Part shown: in pieces, positions 13,240-24,841 of the stretch
Layout of the letters: each line of letters begins with the position of its first letter
Numbering within the stretch: the first letter of the stretch is position 1
Assembly (NCBI GenBank): GCA_013399695.1
Contig: VXAU01002235.1
Location: 1,046,798 to 1,110,797 of the forward strand
Direction: 5' to 3'
Length of the DNA: 64,000 nt
Source of the DNA: Formicarius rufipectus
Lineage: Eukaryota; Chordata; Aves; Passeriformes; Formicariidae
Notes under the pieces: generated by a model
Told to the model about the DNA's origin: nothing
What the model saw: the letters and a program-made list of their open reading frames with translations, nothing else
The model's database searches: none
Translations under genes and position numbers: made by a program

Positions 13240-13450
13240 AGGTAACAAATTGCCATCACCAAAGGTGTTCATAAAAGTCCATTTGACTATTAGCGATCTT
13301 CTCAAAACAGGTTGTTAACTTCAATATGCTGTAAAATGTAAGTGGTATTTATAGGTGGCATCACAAAGAACGGGCAATCAAAGCTCATTAACACTGTAGT
13401 TTATAATTGCAGATTACTGTAATTTGTGAGGTATTCAGGATTTAGCAAGG
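13240..13450. other. Candidate conserved noncoding element
   Basis: Unique, moderately AT-rich DNA with 'gactattagcgatc', 'gctcattaacac' (from about 13,383) and 'ttataattgcag' (from 13,401). It has no simple repeats and no coding frame. It is one of the patches in the window that most resembles a deeply conserved vertebrate enhancer, but conservation itself cannot be seen from one sequence. Confidence 0.33.
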
Positions 13451-13694
13451 GTGTTATTCTACCACTGGGGGCTAATGAACAGTGGGAGAAATTTACTCTA
13501 AGTTTATTCTTGCATCCTTCTTTAGTGAACAACTGACACTTAATGATTACTTTGGCCTTTGGTTTGTAATCAGAAAAAACACCTCAACAAGTGTTACACT
13601 GAATTTTATTTGGGAAGAACCCAGACATTTCAAGCAAATGGGTGCTCACCTGTGCTCACCTGAATTCAGGCCCTCCTTTAGCAAGGAAAGAAGT

Positions 13695-14101
13695 CATAGA
13701 ACCATGGAATCATTAGGGCTGGAAAATACCTTTAAGATCATTGAGTCCAAACATCCACCCAGACCAACCACCATGTTCACACTAAACTGTGTCCTCAAGT
13801 GCCACATCCACATGTGTTTTGACCACTTGCAGAGTTGGTGACTTCACCACTTCCCTGGGCAGCCTGTTCTAATGTTTTACAGTTCCTTCCATGAAAAAAA
13901 TCTTTCCTAGAACCTGACTTAAACCTCCTCTGGGTCAACTTGGGGCTGTTTCCTCTCATCCTGTTCCTTGCTCCAAAGGAGCAGAGCCCGACCCTCCCCA
14001 GACACACCCTCCTGTCAGAGAGTTGCAGAGAGCAAGAAGATCCCTCCAGAGCCTCCTTTTCTCCAGGCTGAGCCTCCCAAGCTCCCTCAGCTGCTCTTCA
14101 A
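13695..14101 (-). mobile_element. CR1 LINE 3' fragment, about 400 bases
   Basis: The longest CR1 piece in the window, on the minus strand. It begins with the reverse complement of the terminal octamer repeat ('catagaaccatggaatca'), continues through 'atctttaagatcattgagtcc'-type sequence, 'gccacatccacatgtg', 'ccctgggcagcctgttc' and 'aaaaatctttcctag', and ends in 'ctccaggctgagcc'. It is the same subfamily as the split older copy at 7,707-8,012 and serves as the reference for it. It is 5'-truncated, with no open reverse transcriptase frame. Confidence 0.9.
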
Positions 14102-17100
14102 TTTACTTGTTTTAATTAAAAAGATATGGAGGATAAAAATAAGACATATTCCTTCATGGTTTTCAGGTACTTTGCAAAGGCAAGTAAGTGATGCACAGAG
14201 GAGGACAGGAGTTCATGACTTCCTTTGGATCAGAACTTAATGGTCATCTCTAGGATTTAGTGAGAGAAACTCCTTGGGTTCCTTAATTTTCCCTTTTTGA
14301 CTTGTGAGCAGCAAGCTAAATAATTTCTTACAAGCATTCTTTGATGTCAGCAGACCTGGGCAATGCAGATGGCTCTGCCAGCAGCTGCTGGGACACGTCC
14401 ACACTCCCAAGTGTTTGAGGTTAGCCCTGAACTCATTTGCTTTCAAGGAGCGTTTGATTGGTATGATAAAAGGCCTGACATTTTCCTTGCCATAAATCAG
14501 GAAGGTGTCCTACCCTTCCACAAAGGTGAGGGCTGAGTTACTTCAAGTTTTAAGGATGTTCATAATTAGGGACTAGAATTTGCTTTGTATGGTCTTTGAG
14601 AGGAGGGAATTTAGGTCCTCTGAGCTGGTAAATAATTGGGGTGTGAGTACTTCTGCCTTGCTGCTGATGGAAAACAAATGGAAAAAAAACCCAAAAAAAC
14701 AATGGAAAAGCAGCTTAGGCTTTTGTCCATGGTTCTATTCTTTAGCACCAAGAGTTGCTTTACTTTAGTCTGGTTATAATTGCTGAGGTAAATTAAACTG
14801 GTAATCACACTGACTCCATTATCATTCAGAACACTCTGTTTCCCTGCCCTGATGTTTGGAGTGTGTTCAGTGACTTCCAGCTCCCCAGGACGGTTGTGTC
14901 ACCATCACTGACGTGGTTTGATCTACCTTTGCCTCTTTTTTCAGCCAGCCTCTGTTCCCTGAGAACTCCTGGCTGATGAGTTCAGTCCTTGCACAAACCA
15001 CCTCCTGAAGTTAAAAATGAGTTATTTTTCAAAGCAATGCTGAACTCCCAGGTGAAGGGATCTCTTCAAGGCAGAGGAGAAGAACAGAGGGAAAATAGAC
15101 ACTAGAGTGGACAAATATCAGAGTATTTTGACAACCAGCCACATATTCATGACACACCCCAACTATTTAAAAGATGAACACATGTTTCAGGCTTGGAAGC
15201 AGTAAGAGGGATGCACTGGGACTAACCTGCCACGCTTCCAGAGCTTCAGAGATCCAGCTTCAATGTCTGCACCAATATTGGCTGCAGCAAAAGTGAGCAA
15301 TCCTCCTAAAACAGCCAGCCCAGCAGCATCTGAGCACTTGCAGCCAGCACGCCCGAGGAGAGACTGTAATTGCTGGAGATCTTTTTCTTCCCAGCAACGA
15401 CATTAAAAGATGCTGCAGTTTTAGTTTTTGACTGCATTCATGGTTCACAGGCAGAAATAAAAATGCAAACCCTCCAACTTAAGTCCTTCAGCCAAAAATA
15501 CATTGATTTCCAAAGCAAAAAAATATCAGCCACTGCTATCCTTGACAGATGTAGTTTGGCTAATTTTAGGAGGCATCCCGAAAGGTGAGCTTGGAAGGAT
15601 GTCATATCTGACTCTTATCTTTGAATCCCATATACTTATGCTTATTAAAATCAATATAATCCATTAGCCTACATTGTTTCCATTTTTAATAATCTATTGA
15701 TATATTGCCTGGGCTTTTACGGGACTAAACAAATTTCCTCTTTATGTGCCCTGTAATAGCCGGAGGTCAGGCTGGTTGAGAGCAGTTGCTGTATATAAAT
15801 GTTTATTTACTGCCTGACTACTGATTGAGAACATATCTGGTCCACAGGCTTCAGATGGCTTTTAAACTAGAGATTTATGGCTTACTTCCTGTTTTCCAGA
15901 CACAGTACACCATTTTTAAATAAAGTAATGAATGCAAGGTATTGTGAAAATAACAGCCAGGGATTGCCCCAAACTCCACGTTTGGGAACATGGACTGTCG
16001 GGCCCTCCATTATTTCATCATTCATTTGTTTTCTATTGAGGTGGCTTTAGGGATGTTAAACACTCTTCTGTTTGAGTTTCCTTTGTGTCACTATGTCTCT
16101 GTGGTCTGGGGCAGCTCTAGTGCCCCTCAGCCACTCCATGGCCAAGCTGGGAACCTGAAGGGAAGAACCTCATCAACTTTTGGTCATTTACTAGCAGCTT
16201 CTCTTCTGTTAACCTCCAGTTCAGCAAAGCATTTACACTTAGGCTGGGCTTTACACATGAGCCCATGTCCCTGCTCTGTGTGGTTTCTTGCCTTTTTACT
16301 TCTAGCTGACAGCATCTTGCAGAACGTGCTTGTTTTTAAGTCCCTGAAAGTAAGTCCTGACACGGGTTGTTTGCCTTGGAGCTCTGGCTGTGTGGTTTTT
16401 GGACACCACACTACATGACACAACAATTAAGCAGGCGTGGCCGAGTCCTGTGTTCCACGTGGGCTATGCAGCCACTTCATCTGGTAAATGTTAAACATGC
16501 TCTAGTCCTTCCTCCTGCCACTTCTAGCTGGATCCCAAGTAATGGGCACCAAGTTCCTTTTAGGCTTTTGTTCTCCAGAAGCGTGATCATTCATCTACCC
16601 AGCAAAACATGAACCTTTTGTCCCTACTGTGACAAGACAGGGAAATCACATTTTTCGTTGTACTGTTGTGATAAGAGCATTTACTAATACATTACCTTAA
16701 ACTGGTGATAACAAACAAATAACTAATTTCTTAGTTGTGACAGTGGGAGCCCTGTAATCAAAAGTTTGCACAAGTTCTTGGTCTCAGGATGAGAAATTCA
16801 GTTCCAAATCATAATTTCCTACAAGCAAATTGGCCACCATTTAGGTCATTCCTGCCTCACAGGGATTCTTCCATGTGTAATCCCTGATAACCTAAATTTC
16901 TTGGCAGCAAACGGGCAGTGAGTACGAGAGCAATGGGTTGGAATTGTCCCCTGCGGATGGGATTGTTTGTTTATTTGTTTTTCCAATTTTCATTCACCCA
17001 GTGAATATCATTTCCCTCTGGACACAATGTGGTTTAGAATCATTGTTCCAGGGATGTTTTACATCCTTGTGGGAATCTGTTGACTTAAGAGTCCAGCTGC

Positions 17101-19346
17101 TGCTTGCAGGACACAATGATTTAAATAGACAAATGAGTAGTAGCTCTGTCCCTGAAACCTGGTGACCATAAACAGGTTCTGCCCCATGTGCTGAGCCAGG
17201 TTGGGCATTGCTGACATCAGTGGAGGGACTTTTTACTGATTTCAATGTGTGTGCATTCAAGGGGGTGCATTTATTACTGTGAATGCCTTTTCTTCTAGAC
17301 TACTCAGTGATTTAAGTGTCCCTTTGAGGGATAAGGGCTGGTGGCACAGGAACTGAGCAGGCACAGGGGAAGCCAGCTCCCATTTTGGTGTCTTATATTC
17401 ACCCTGGCAGATCTCCAGAGGCTTCTTAAGGAAGTTCTGTCATGATGTCTTTGTCACTGTGCAACCTGTGGCCAAGGTGTTGTACACCCCTCCAGCTCAC
17501 GGGGCAAAGTCTCTGGGTTGCTTGCTTTGGTCTGGGGTAATTGGACTCTGCTGGAAACCCCCCCAGATAAAGTATTCAATGGAATACTGAACCAGCTCAG
17601 TTGTGTTTTGCAGCTGTGATGTCAGGCATTGCACAGTGTGCTGCTCCCAATAAGAATAAAACCCTGGGCTCCTGCCATGGTGCTGCCCAGCTCAGGAGCA
17701 GCATCTCCCGAGCTCCCTGGCCGTGTGTGTGATTCCCAGTGCTGATCTCTGGCCCCTAGATGATGCTGTTCATCTGTCAGGGAGCGTTCTCACCCTGCAG
17801 GGAGCCAAGTGTGCCTTTGATGGCAACTGGAGTATTTTGGGGATGCTGCAGTGTGACTAGAGTTGAGTCAAAAGTGCCAGCTACTCTTTTTTGTGCAAGG
17901 AAATGAGAATGAAGGGAGGTGACTGCAAAAGTATCTTGTTAGAGTAGCCCTGAGACACAAATATAGGCCCTTTAGGTGAGTTTTAATTGGTTTTTTAACC
18001 AACACACAGCACAGGCTGGGCTGTACCTGCCTGGGGGACATGAAACTTCTGCTCATTACAAGACATCACAACAGACATAACTCCCCAATGTTTTGATTGA
18101 TCACTACATGTCAAATATCAGCATTTTCTACAGTAAAAATACGGCATTCCTTGTGTGTTTATTTGGCACCAATAAGAAAGCATCAGGGAGGGGTTCAGTG
18201 ACTCCAGGAGCACTCCCACTCTGTGTGGAAGCACCACACAGTTTCAGTGAGGATCTTTATTTCCCTTGGATTGTGAAGAATGGATCCTCTGTGTGTGAGT
18301 ACTCACAAGGTGCATTCAGACTCTTCCCTTGCTTCTCTCTCAAGGGCTCAGCTCCACACCCGTTAGACTCAAGTGGAGAGTGATAGATTTTAAAGGGAAC
18401 CTACAGATGCAATAGGTACTTAACAGGATTTGCCAAAGCACTTGAATGTCTAATTCCCATTGATTTCACATGAGGGAATTTGCCTTCACTTGTAGGACAT
18501 GATTCACAAACAGGGACTCTTCCATGTGTGGTCCCATTGATCTGTAAATTGTTCGGCAGCTCCTTGGATGTGGTTGTGATATCCCCAAGGCACCAGATCA
18601 TTTCTCTGTTTTTACAACCCCCATGATTTCCTTGATGACAAGATAATCCAAATTAACTCTTAATTGCCCTGTAAAATCAAAGTGGGCAGGAGTACACCCA
18701 GAGATTCTGGGCCTCAGTAGCAGGGCTGTTGCAGAGCTGTGACAGCAGGTTTTGATGTGTCTCTCTCCTCCCTCTCCTCATTTTTGGGAAAGGTCTGGGG
18801 CTGTGGGTGCTGGAATGAACACTCTCCAGCAAGTGCAATGTGTAAATTTTGAAAAAAATATTAAAACATGTGGTTTGTGTTTCAAAACCCAGAAAATATT
18901 ATGAAAGCAATAAAATATCCCTCCTGCAGCAGCCAGGGAGGCTCTGCCTCTGTGAGTACACGCACTCACATTTGACCACGTGTCAGTCTCCAGCCAGCTC
19001 TGCTCCAGGAGAGCCAGACCCGGGTCCTGTGCTGCCTTGAGCCAGGAAGGTGTAGGAAACAACAGGAGCAGCAGCTGCACTGTGCCCCTGATGGAGCCTG
19101 TTCCTGCCCAAGGGAGGTAACAAAGCCCTACCTCCATCCATGGGGCTTGTCCTGTGCCCCTAAAGCTGCTCCAGCACCAGAGTCTTCTACCAGGTTGATG
19201 AATAAATGCTGAGAGCACAGGTGCCTTCTGAGGTCTGTGATTGTCATTAATAATGACCCTGTGGCTCATGCTGTTTTCTCATGGGAATTAGATGTTTTGG
19301 TCCATATTACACACAGACAGACAGCCTGAGGGATGGAAAACAGTGT
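14102..19346. other. Gene-free unique DNA
   Basis: More than 5 kb without a supportable gene or recognised interspersed repeat. Contains the candidate conserved element at 15,600-15,930. The 163-codon minus-strand frame at 18,778-19,269 straddles its right part and has no recognisable domain. The rest is unremarkable unique DNA. Confidence 0.65.
15600..15930. other. Candidate conserved noncoding element
   Basis: Unique DNA with a GATA-type site on the minus strand (TTATCT at 15,615-15,620) overlapping a TCF-like CTTTGAA at 15,619-15,625. Further right are 'cttattaaaatcaat', 'aatctattgatat' and 'cttttaaactagag'. No coding signal or simple repeat. The arrangement is enhancer-like, but the evidence is motif content and texture only. 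Confidence 0.33.
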
Positions 19347-19489
19347 GGAATCATAGGATCATGATGTGACCTGGGTTGGAAGGGACCCGAAATCCCATCT
19401 GTTCCACCCCTTGCCATGAGTAGGGACACCTTTCACGAAGCCAGGTTGCTCCAAGCCCTGTCCAACCTGGCCTTGAAGAAGGCCCCAGG
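19347..19489 (-). mobile_element. CR1 LINE 3' fragment
   Basis: Minus-strand CR1. It starts with a degraded terminal repeat ('ggaatcataggatcatg'), then 'gggttggaagggaccc', 'gtagggacacctttc', 'ccaggttgctccaagcc' and 'gtccaacctggccttg'. It is truncated after about 140 bases. This is the subfamily whose 3' end carries the 'caacctggccttga' block, also seen at 44,012-44,152, 52,973-53,099 and 54,490-54,646. Confidence 0.88.
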
Positions 19490-19559
19490 AAACATGCAAA
19501 AACTTAGGAAGCAATAATTACCCCGTGAGGTTCCTGGCAGGTATTGTAACAGGGTGACG

Positions 19560-19740
19560 ACATTAGCAATAGGATTCCTGTGCTGTGGTGGCTTCGGATT
19601 TAATCAAAGCTCCAGTTAAGCAAATCATTGTTTGGGGAGCATGGACACTTCATGTTTTTAATAGCCTGTGACCTGCAATAGAATTTAGGTTGGGTGTTAA
19701 TGACCAAAGGTTTTGCAAGTAATTAAATTTGTGGAAAGTG
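19560..19740. other. Candidate conserved noncoding element
   Basis: Lies directly right of a CR1 copy. It carries a TCF/LEF core ATCAAAG at 19,603-19,609 within 'tttaatcaaagctcc', then 'gcaaatcattg' and 'gtaattaaatttg'. No coding signal. The call is by appearance; the nearby CR1 shows that this spot tolerates insertions. Confidence 0.25.
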
Positions 19741-20684
19741 CTGTCCCTGAGAGGCAGGGAGTGTTTTGAGAACAGACTTGTGCCTGTGTGTTGCTGAGTC
19801 TTAAGCTTCAGTAGGAGAGCTGTGAGTACTCTGGATGGGGCTGATACTCATTGATCCAGGTGGCTCCTTTAACCTACTCTGGAGTTGCACACGTGATTGT
19901 GCTTGTGTTTCACGAACTTAGGAACAAAATATTACAAAACTCTGAATATGACCATCTGATTCTTTCACTGGGCAAAATCAGTGTCATGAGTATATGACAT
20001 TAGGTTTAACTTATATACGTTATAGAAAAACGTTCAATGTATTCAAGCTGAGAATCTCATGTGTATATTACACATCAGGTTACTCATACTTTACAACGAG
20101 AAGGCTGAGACTATGTCTGTGCTTTAGGGCACTCCTAAAATGTAGCCCTGAAATAAATGCATCATTTATGGATTTGTGCACAAGTCATAGTGAATTGTTA
20201 TGTTTCATAAAGTCTTTCTCATCTCTGTCTACTCTGTGCCATCCTTCAGTTGCGTGATGGACTGTGGTGTTCAGTTATTGTGCCTGTATGAGCACAGTTC
20301 AAGAGGGAGATGTCACAGATAGAGCAAGAACCAGCCTTAAGTTTTGCCCAAGTTCTCAGATCTTGGCTGTGTCCTACACAGGATCTTCACTGGCTGACCC
20401 CTACTGAAGTAGCTCATCACTGAAGTTACCCATTTCTGGATCCTGCTTCTCAGCAGCCTTTCCTCCAATAACGAGCATTCACCTTTTAAAAAAGGAGAGT
20501 TTGCATTTGTTTGTGTGCCCTGGCAGGGGCTGTGCTGTGTCACCACTTGCACTGGGCAGGAGGGAGTTTGGCACTTAAGACTGGGCTGGGTGCTGTGTAC
20601 TGGGCTTGTCTGTGGCTGTGAGGAGTCCTCAGCAAGAACAGAGACATTAAGGCTGCAAAATAAGACAAAAATATATTATTTTCC

Positions 20685-20704
20685 TTTTTTTTTTTTTTTT
20701 TTTT
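20685..20704 (+). repeat. Poly(T) run, 20 bases
   Basis: Uninterrupted run of 20 T, followed by 'cagcaag'. It could be the reverse-strand tail of an old retrocopy, but no recognisable retrocopy body adjoins it. Plain simple sequence. Confidence 0.95.
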
Positions 20705-21402
20705 CAGCAAGAGGAAAGGATGGGGAAAGGTTGTAAACACACAAACTCAGTGCATTTACAACACTTTGTGCTCCAGCTTTGCATGTGAGGTTACCTACTG
20801 TGCACTGTGTCTTTAAAACACTAATAGGCCCACTGACAAAAAAGAAAAAAAGAAAACGCCAAAAAAACCTCCAAACCCATGACAGTCCACCAGCAACTAG
20901 CACACTAACAGGTTCTCATCTGACACCAGTAGGGAACCGAAGATATTTTATTATTTGGAAACTCCATATAGGGAAAGCCAGCCTTGAATCTGTCATTACT
21001 CCAAGAACCACACCTCCCCTGGGAGTTAATTATTTTCTTAAAATGCAACTTGTACTGTTAGTTTAAAACATTCCAACTGTGTTCGCACTCTTTAAATCTT
21101 CTGTAAACCTTAGAGTTTAAATCACTTGCAGATAAGAGTAATTCTATTAGAAAAAAAAGGTTGGGTGGAAGGGGAAAGAGGGGGAAATAAAAGGGCATTG
21201 ATAGAAGCGTCCTTTGGGTGCCCATTGCCCTGTCACCTTTAGAACTTGGCAGGAGCTGCAGCCCACAGTAACTTTATAGGTCCTGGCACAGAATGAAACA
21301 AAATAGGTGCATGCCACATTTTCCTTCCAAAAAAACACCAGGGAGAGACTTACCTCCTTTGTAAGGGGCTGAATATCTGAGAGGTATGTTAAACGTAAAA
21401 AG

Positions 21403-21417
21403 AAAAAAAAAAAAAAA
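21403..21417 (+). repeat. Poly(A) run, 15 bases
   Basis: Run of 15 A in a short A-rich stretch ('cgtaaaaag' before it). No upstream gene-like or retrocopy sequence is recognised. Confidence 0.95.
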
Positions 21418-21896
21418 GACAGGTTAGTGGGGCTGACAGGTCAGAGCCTTTCCTGGGCTTCTATTTTGGAAGAAGGTATTGGGCAAAGGTATCTGGCTGG
21501 GGTCACCTTTGGGAGCCGAAGGGCTTGGAGAAGTGTTTAAATGCAGGGCACTACTGCGCAGATGGACCACCTCAGCTCCTCTTGCTTTGGCTCCTTTTGC
21601 TGCTTTCATGGGAATTCTGGGGCGTTACGAGGATTAAAAAAACCCCAAAACTCACTGCTGTGGATTTGCCACTAGTGAACCAGGGAGAGGGTGATGTGTC
21701 AGCTTTGGAACTGCCTGGGCAATCATTCGTACACTGCAGTGGTCGGGCTCCAAGAGCTCAGGGTAATTCAGTGGTTCCAGAACTTGGCTAACTTTTGATC
21801 TCTCTTGCCCTCCCCAGCCCCTCTTTCTCTGTGTAATTTGTTTGGGCTGAAAGTCAGCTTCCCAAATTCCTTGAGGACAGGTTTTTGTGTGTTTTG

Positions 21897-21909
21897 TTTT
21901 TTTTTTTTT
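21897..21909 (+). repeat. Poly(T) run, 13 bases
   Basis: Run of 13 T inside a longer T-rich stretch that continues as 'cttatttttttaacc'. Simple sequence with no adjoining element recognised. Confidence 0.9.
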
Positions 21910-23597
21910 CTTATTTTTTTAACCAGTTTTCTTTTGCAAGAGTGTCTTGGCTGAGCTGTTTCTTTAATGGGAGTCTGTTCCAAGCACCCCACACCTGTGG
22001 GAGCTGTTTGGGAAAGGAGAGAGATGGGTGAGAGCAAAGACTCGTCATTGATGATGCCGTGGGACACTCACTTTGGTGACACAGCTGTAGAAAAGGAGTT
22101 ACCTCTGATTGGTGGTGATCTGCAGAGACACCTCTCACGGTTGGATGTTGCCTGCCTGGGGACAAACACAAATGGTGAAATTCTGTTCTGTGAGTCAGCA
22201 CTGAGAGTGTCTGAGTGCTGCCATCACCTACTAAATACTAGAAACTGTTATTCTGTGAAGCAAATTCTGCCCTCCTCTCCAAAACCCACTGGATTTGGCA
22301 GGGTTATTAAACTTGGACATACCCTAAAACTGGAACTGACCCCCAGCCTTTCACTTGGGCAGAGGGCTTTGACAGAAGAAGCCCCAGTTCCCACTAAATA
22401 GCGATTTCTGCATGTAAGAACATTGCACAGAGTCTTTTTTCTCCTCTCAAAATCTGAACTTTATCCAAGTTCATTGATTATTCCATGCTCAGGCAACCAG
22501 TGGTGCACATGTGGGTCTGAGATCCCAGATGTGAGGCCCTATACCAACAGTCACTCAGCATATTCTGTGATTCTGTCACATGCTGATTTGAGAGGCTCCA
22601 GCAGCCAACCTCAAGATCTTGGGGTTTGTCTCAGTGGAGGAACAATAGCCCCTGAGTTTCAGATTTTTAGTAACTTCTTCTGAAAAGAAACACTTTTATG
22701 GAACACAGAAGTTTGTCAGATGATTCTGCTTGGCCTTGGTGGGTGTCTTTATGGGGATCCATGACCTAAACCAGATGAGGTCACAGAGTTCTGTGCAAAG
22801 TGATGCCAACAGGCTGTAGAGGATGAGGATTAGACCTGTACACACAGGAGGTGGTGGATCCTCCCTTACCTCTGTGTGGGTCAGTGTTGGCTTCACCCTC
22901 ATCTCTTCATCTGAGTTCTTCTGTTCTGTTGAAATAGCACTGGAATGAACGAATTTCTCCCCCTACCCCTCTCCCCAAACTAGCCTTGAATGAAAATTCT
23001 TGCACTTAGGTCCAATCAGAACAGATCAGAAATACATTCTGGAGTTATTTGTGACTTTCTCTGGTTCCCTTCCAACAAGTAAAGCATTTCCTACAAAAGG
23101 ATTCTAGCATAAAGCACAGAATAGTCTTTATAGAGAAGACTATCAGAGTAGAAAACACTGATTATGTTTTTAGAGAGAATAAACCTGTATAAAGGACAAA
23201 TTTCCCCTTAAAGCTGAACTGTGTGTAATGAGACACAGGAGCCCACTGAAAATAATGAGCTGTTAAAGAAATAAACAGCTAAAATAATAACAAAAGGCTA
23301 AACAGCTTTGGAAAGACAAAAAAAAAGGCCAAATGTGATATAAAGACATAGTTCTTTGCTTACAGAGAGTAAAGTGATCTGCTTGAAGTGCACAAACATG
23401 AGAAGCCCTGGGTAATATCGCTGCTGTTTGCACAGTTTACCCAGACGGGCTAAAATGTCCTATTAATAATAATAATTTGCATTCAGAGCTTGGAGGCACT
23501 TTGCAAACTCAAAATATCTCTTTCAAATCTCCTTAGGAATGAAAGTGAGTCCCTTTGGCAGCTCTGGGGTTGATGCCTGTGCTCCCAAGGAAGGTAC

Positions 23598-23743
23598 TGA
23601 TGGGACAAGGGGAAACGGCCCCGAGTTGTGGCAGGGCAGGTTCAGGCTGAATATTAGGGAAGATTTCTTCACTGTAAGAGTGGTTAAACACTGGAACAGG
23701 CTCCCCAGGGAAGTCTCCATCCCTGGAAGTGTTCAAAGAACTG
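23598..23743 (+). mobile_element. CR1 LINE internal fragment lacking its 3' end
   Basis: Plus-strand CR1 piece: 'caggttcaggctgaatatt', 'gaagatttcttcactgtaag', 'ctggaacaggctcccc' and 'catccctggaagtgttcaa'. It stops at the block before the usual 'ccaggctggatggggc', so the 3' terminal 120 or so bases are missing. Loss of the 3' end means a deletion or rearrangement after insertion, because target-primed CR1 insertions normally keep that end. Confidence 0.85.
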
Positions 23744-24823
23744 GAAAGAGCTCACAACTGGATGCTGCCTCTTTCTTTCTTCTCACACAGTAAAATTTGT
23801 CCACTGGCATTAATTCCCATCCCAACTTAAAGGGAATTTCTCATCCTACTGGAGCATAAAACAAGCAGTAATTAGTTTTAATGTATCTACAGCCTCTTCA
23901 ATAGAAAAGAAAAATCTCCTACCCTTGGCTCTCCTTGGTGGGACTAAGCCTCATTAAGGTTCTTGAAGTTTAAAAAAAAAAAGCAGACAAAAGGAAATGT
24001 GCTTTTTATGAGACAGAGAATTCCCTTTGTGCTTTGCTTTTATCTGTGTTTCTCTCTTGGGGACATGTTGGTCCCTCTGAGTGTTCTCCCTTCAGACCAC
24101 GGATGGTACACAGCAAAGCTGGGGGTGTTTTACAGAGCAAATACATCACACCGGCAAACAAGTGTCAGAGAATCCTCTTGAGATGAGGTAAAAAGGCTTG
24201 TGTCGCTGGGGGAGAGATGGAAAAAAGGTTTGTGAAGGTGGGGGAAGGTGCCTTTAGCACATGGTAGAACCAAACCTCAGCTCCTGGTACCTAAACTGGA
24301 CAGGCTGGGGCGCTCTGGCCCTTGGAGAATGTGGGTTTTGTGCTGGACTGAAGATGAGAGACAACTAAATACCATCCAAGTGAGACCTGCGCCTGCGCAA
24401 CAGGGTCTGAATGATGTTTTTCCCATGAAAAATTCTTACTTTTAAGTTGTCTTCAAGACTTTTCAGACAACTTGGCTAAAAAATTCAGACTATTATAGAA
24501 AAAGATGAGAAAACCACATCATTTTGTTTTGCTTTGAGGCTGTTTGATTACTCTCTTCTTCACTGTTTTTTACATCTTTTGATGTAAAACAAGGCACTCT
24601 TCTAGGCTTGTTGGGCCCACGTGTTCTGGCACTTGAGTGAAGAGACAACAAAGTGGCTGAGGGTGGGTTTAGGGCTTGGTCAGCCTTCCCAGAACCAGCA
24701 CAGTACCTTACTGAAGAGGTGAGACATCCAGGGAAGTCCATCCCTGTGCCAGCTTTCCTTGGACATGTCTGCAGAAATGTTAAGTGCTATTTTTCACTTT
24801 GCATTTGCTTGTTTTGTTGTGTT

Positions 24824-24841
24824 CCCCCCACCCTCCCCCCC
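24824..24841 (-). other. Tight-loop G-quadruplex motif (minus strand)
   Basis: Plus-strand C6-A-C3-T-C7. On the minus strand this gives four runs of at least three G separated by single bases, with the C7 run split by one base. Loops of one base are known to give very stable parallel G-quadruplexes. No gene or promoter is recognised next to it, so any role is unknown. Confidence 0.75.

Larger units (their letters stand above)
8013..13694. other. Gene-free unique DNA
   Basis: No gene, and no interspersed repeat that I recognise, for 5.7 kb. Candidate conserved patches at 11,085-11,400, 12,880-13,120 and 13,240-13,450 are listed separately. The 181-codon minus-strand frame at 9,591-10,136 has no recognisable domain, and its proline-rich middle follows a GC-rich patch at 9,700-9,960. 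I see nothing else of note. Confidence 0.65.
19490..23597. other. Gene-free unique DNA with homopolymer tracts
   Basis: No supportable gene. A candidate conserved patch lies at 19,560-19,740. Three homopolymer runs (20,685-20,704 T, 21,403-21,417 A and 21,897-21,909 T) are listed separately. A short (TAA)n run is at 23,462-23,476. The 144-codon frame at 21,967-22,401 has no domain I can recognise and I do not call it. Confidence 0.6.

Noticed and set aside
16452..16462. CACGTG E-box and similar cores elsewhere
   Set aside because: Single six-base matches are expected many times in 64 kb and carry no information alone.
18778..19269. 163-codon minus-strand frame
   Set aside because: No recognisable domain, no supporting splice or start context, and plus-strand frames overlap it.
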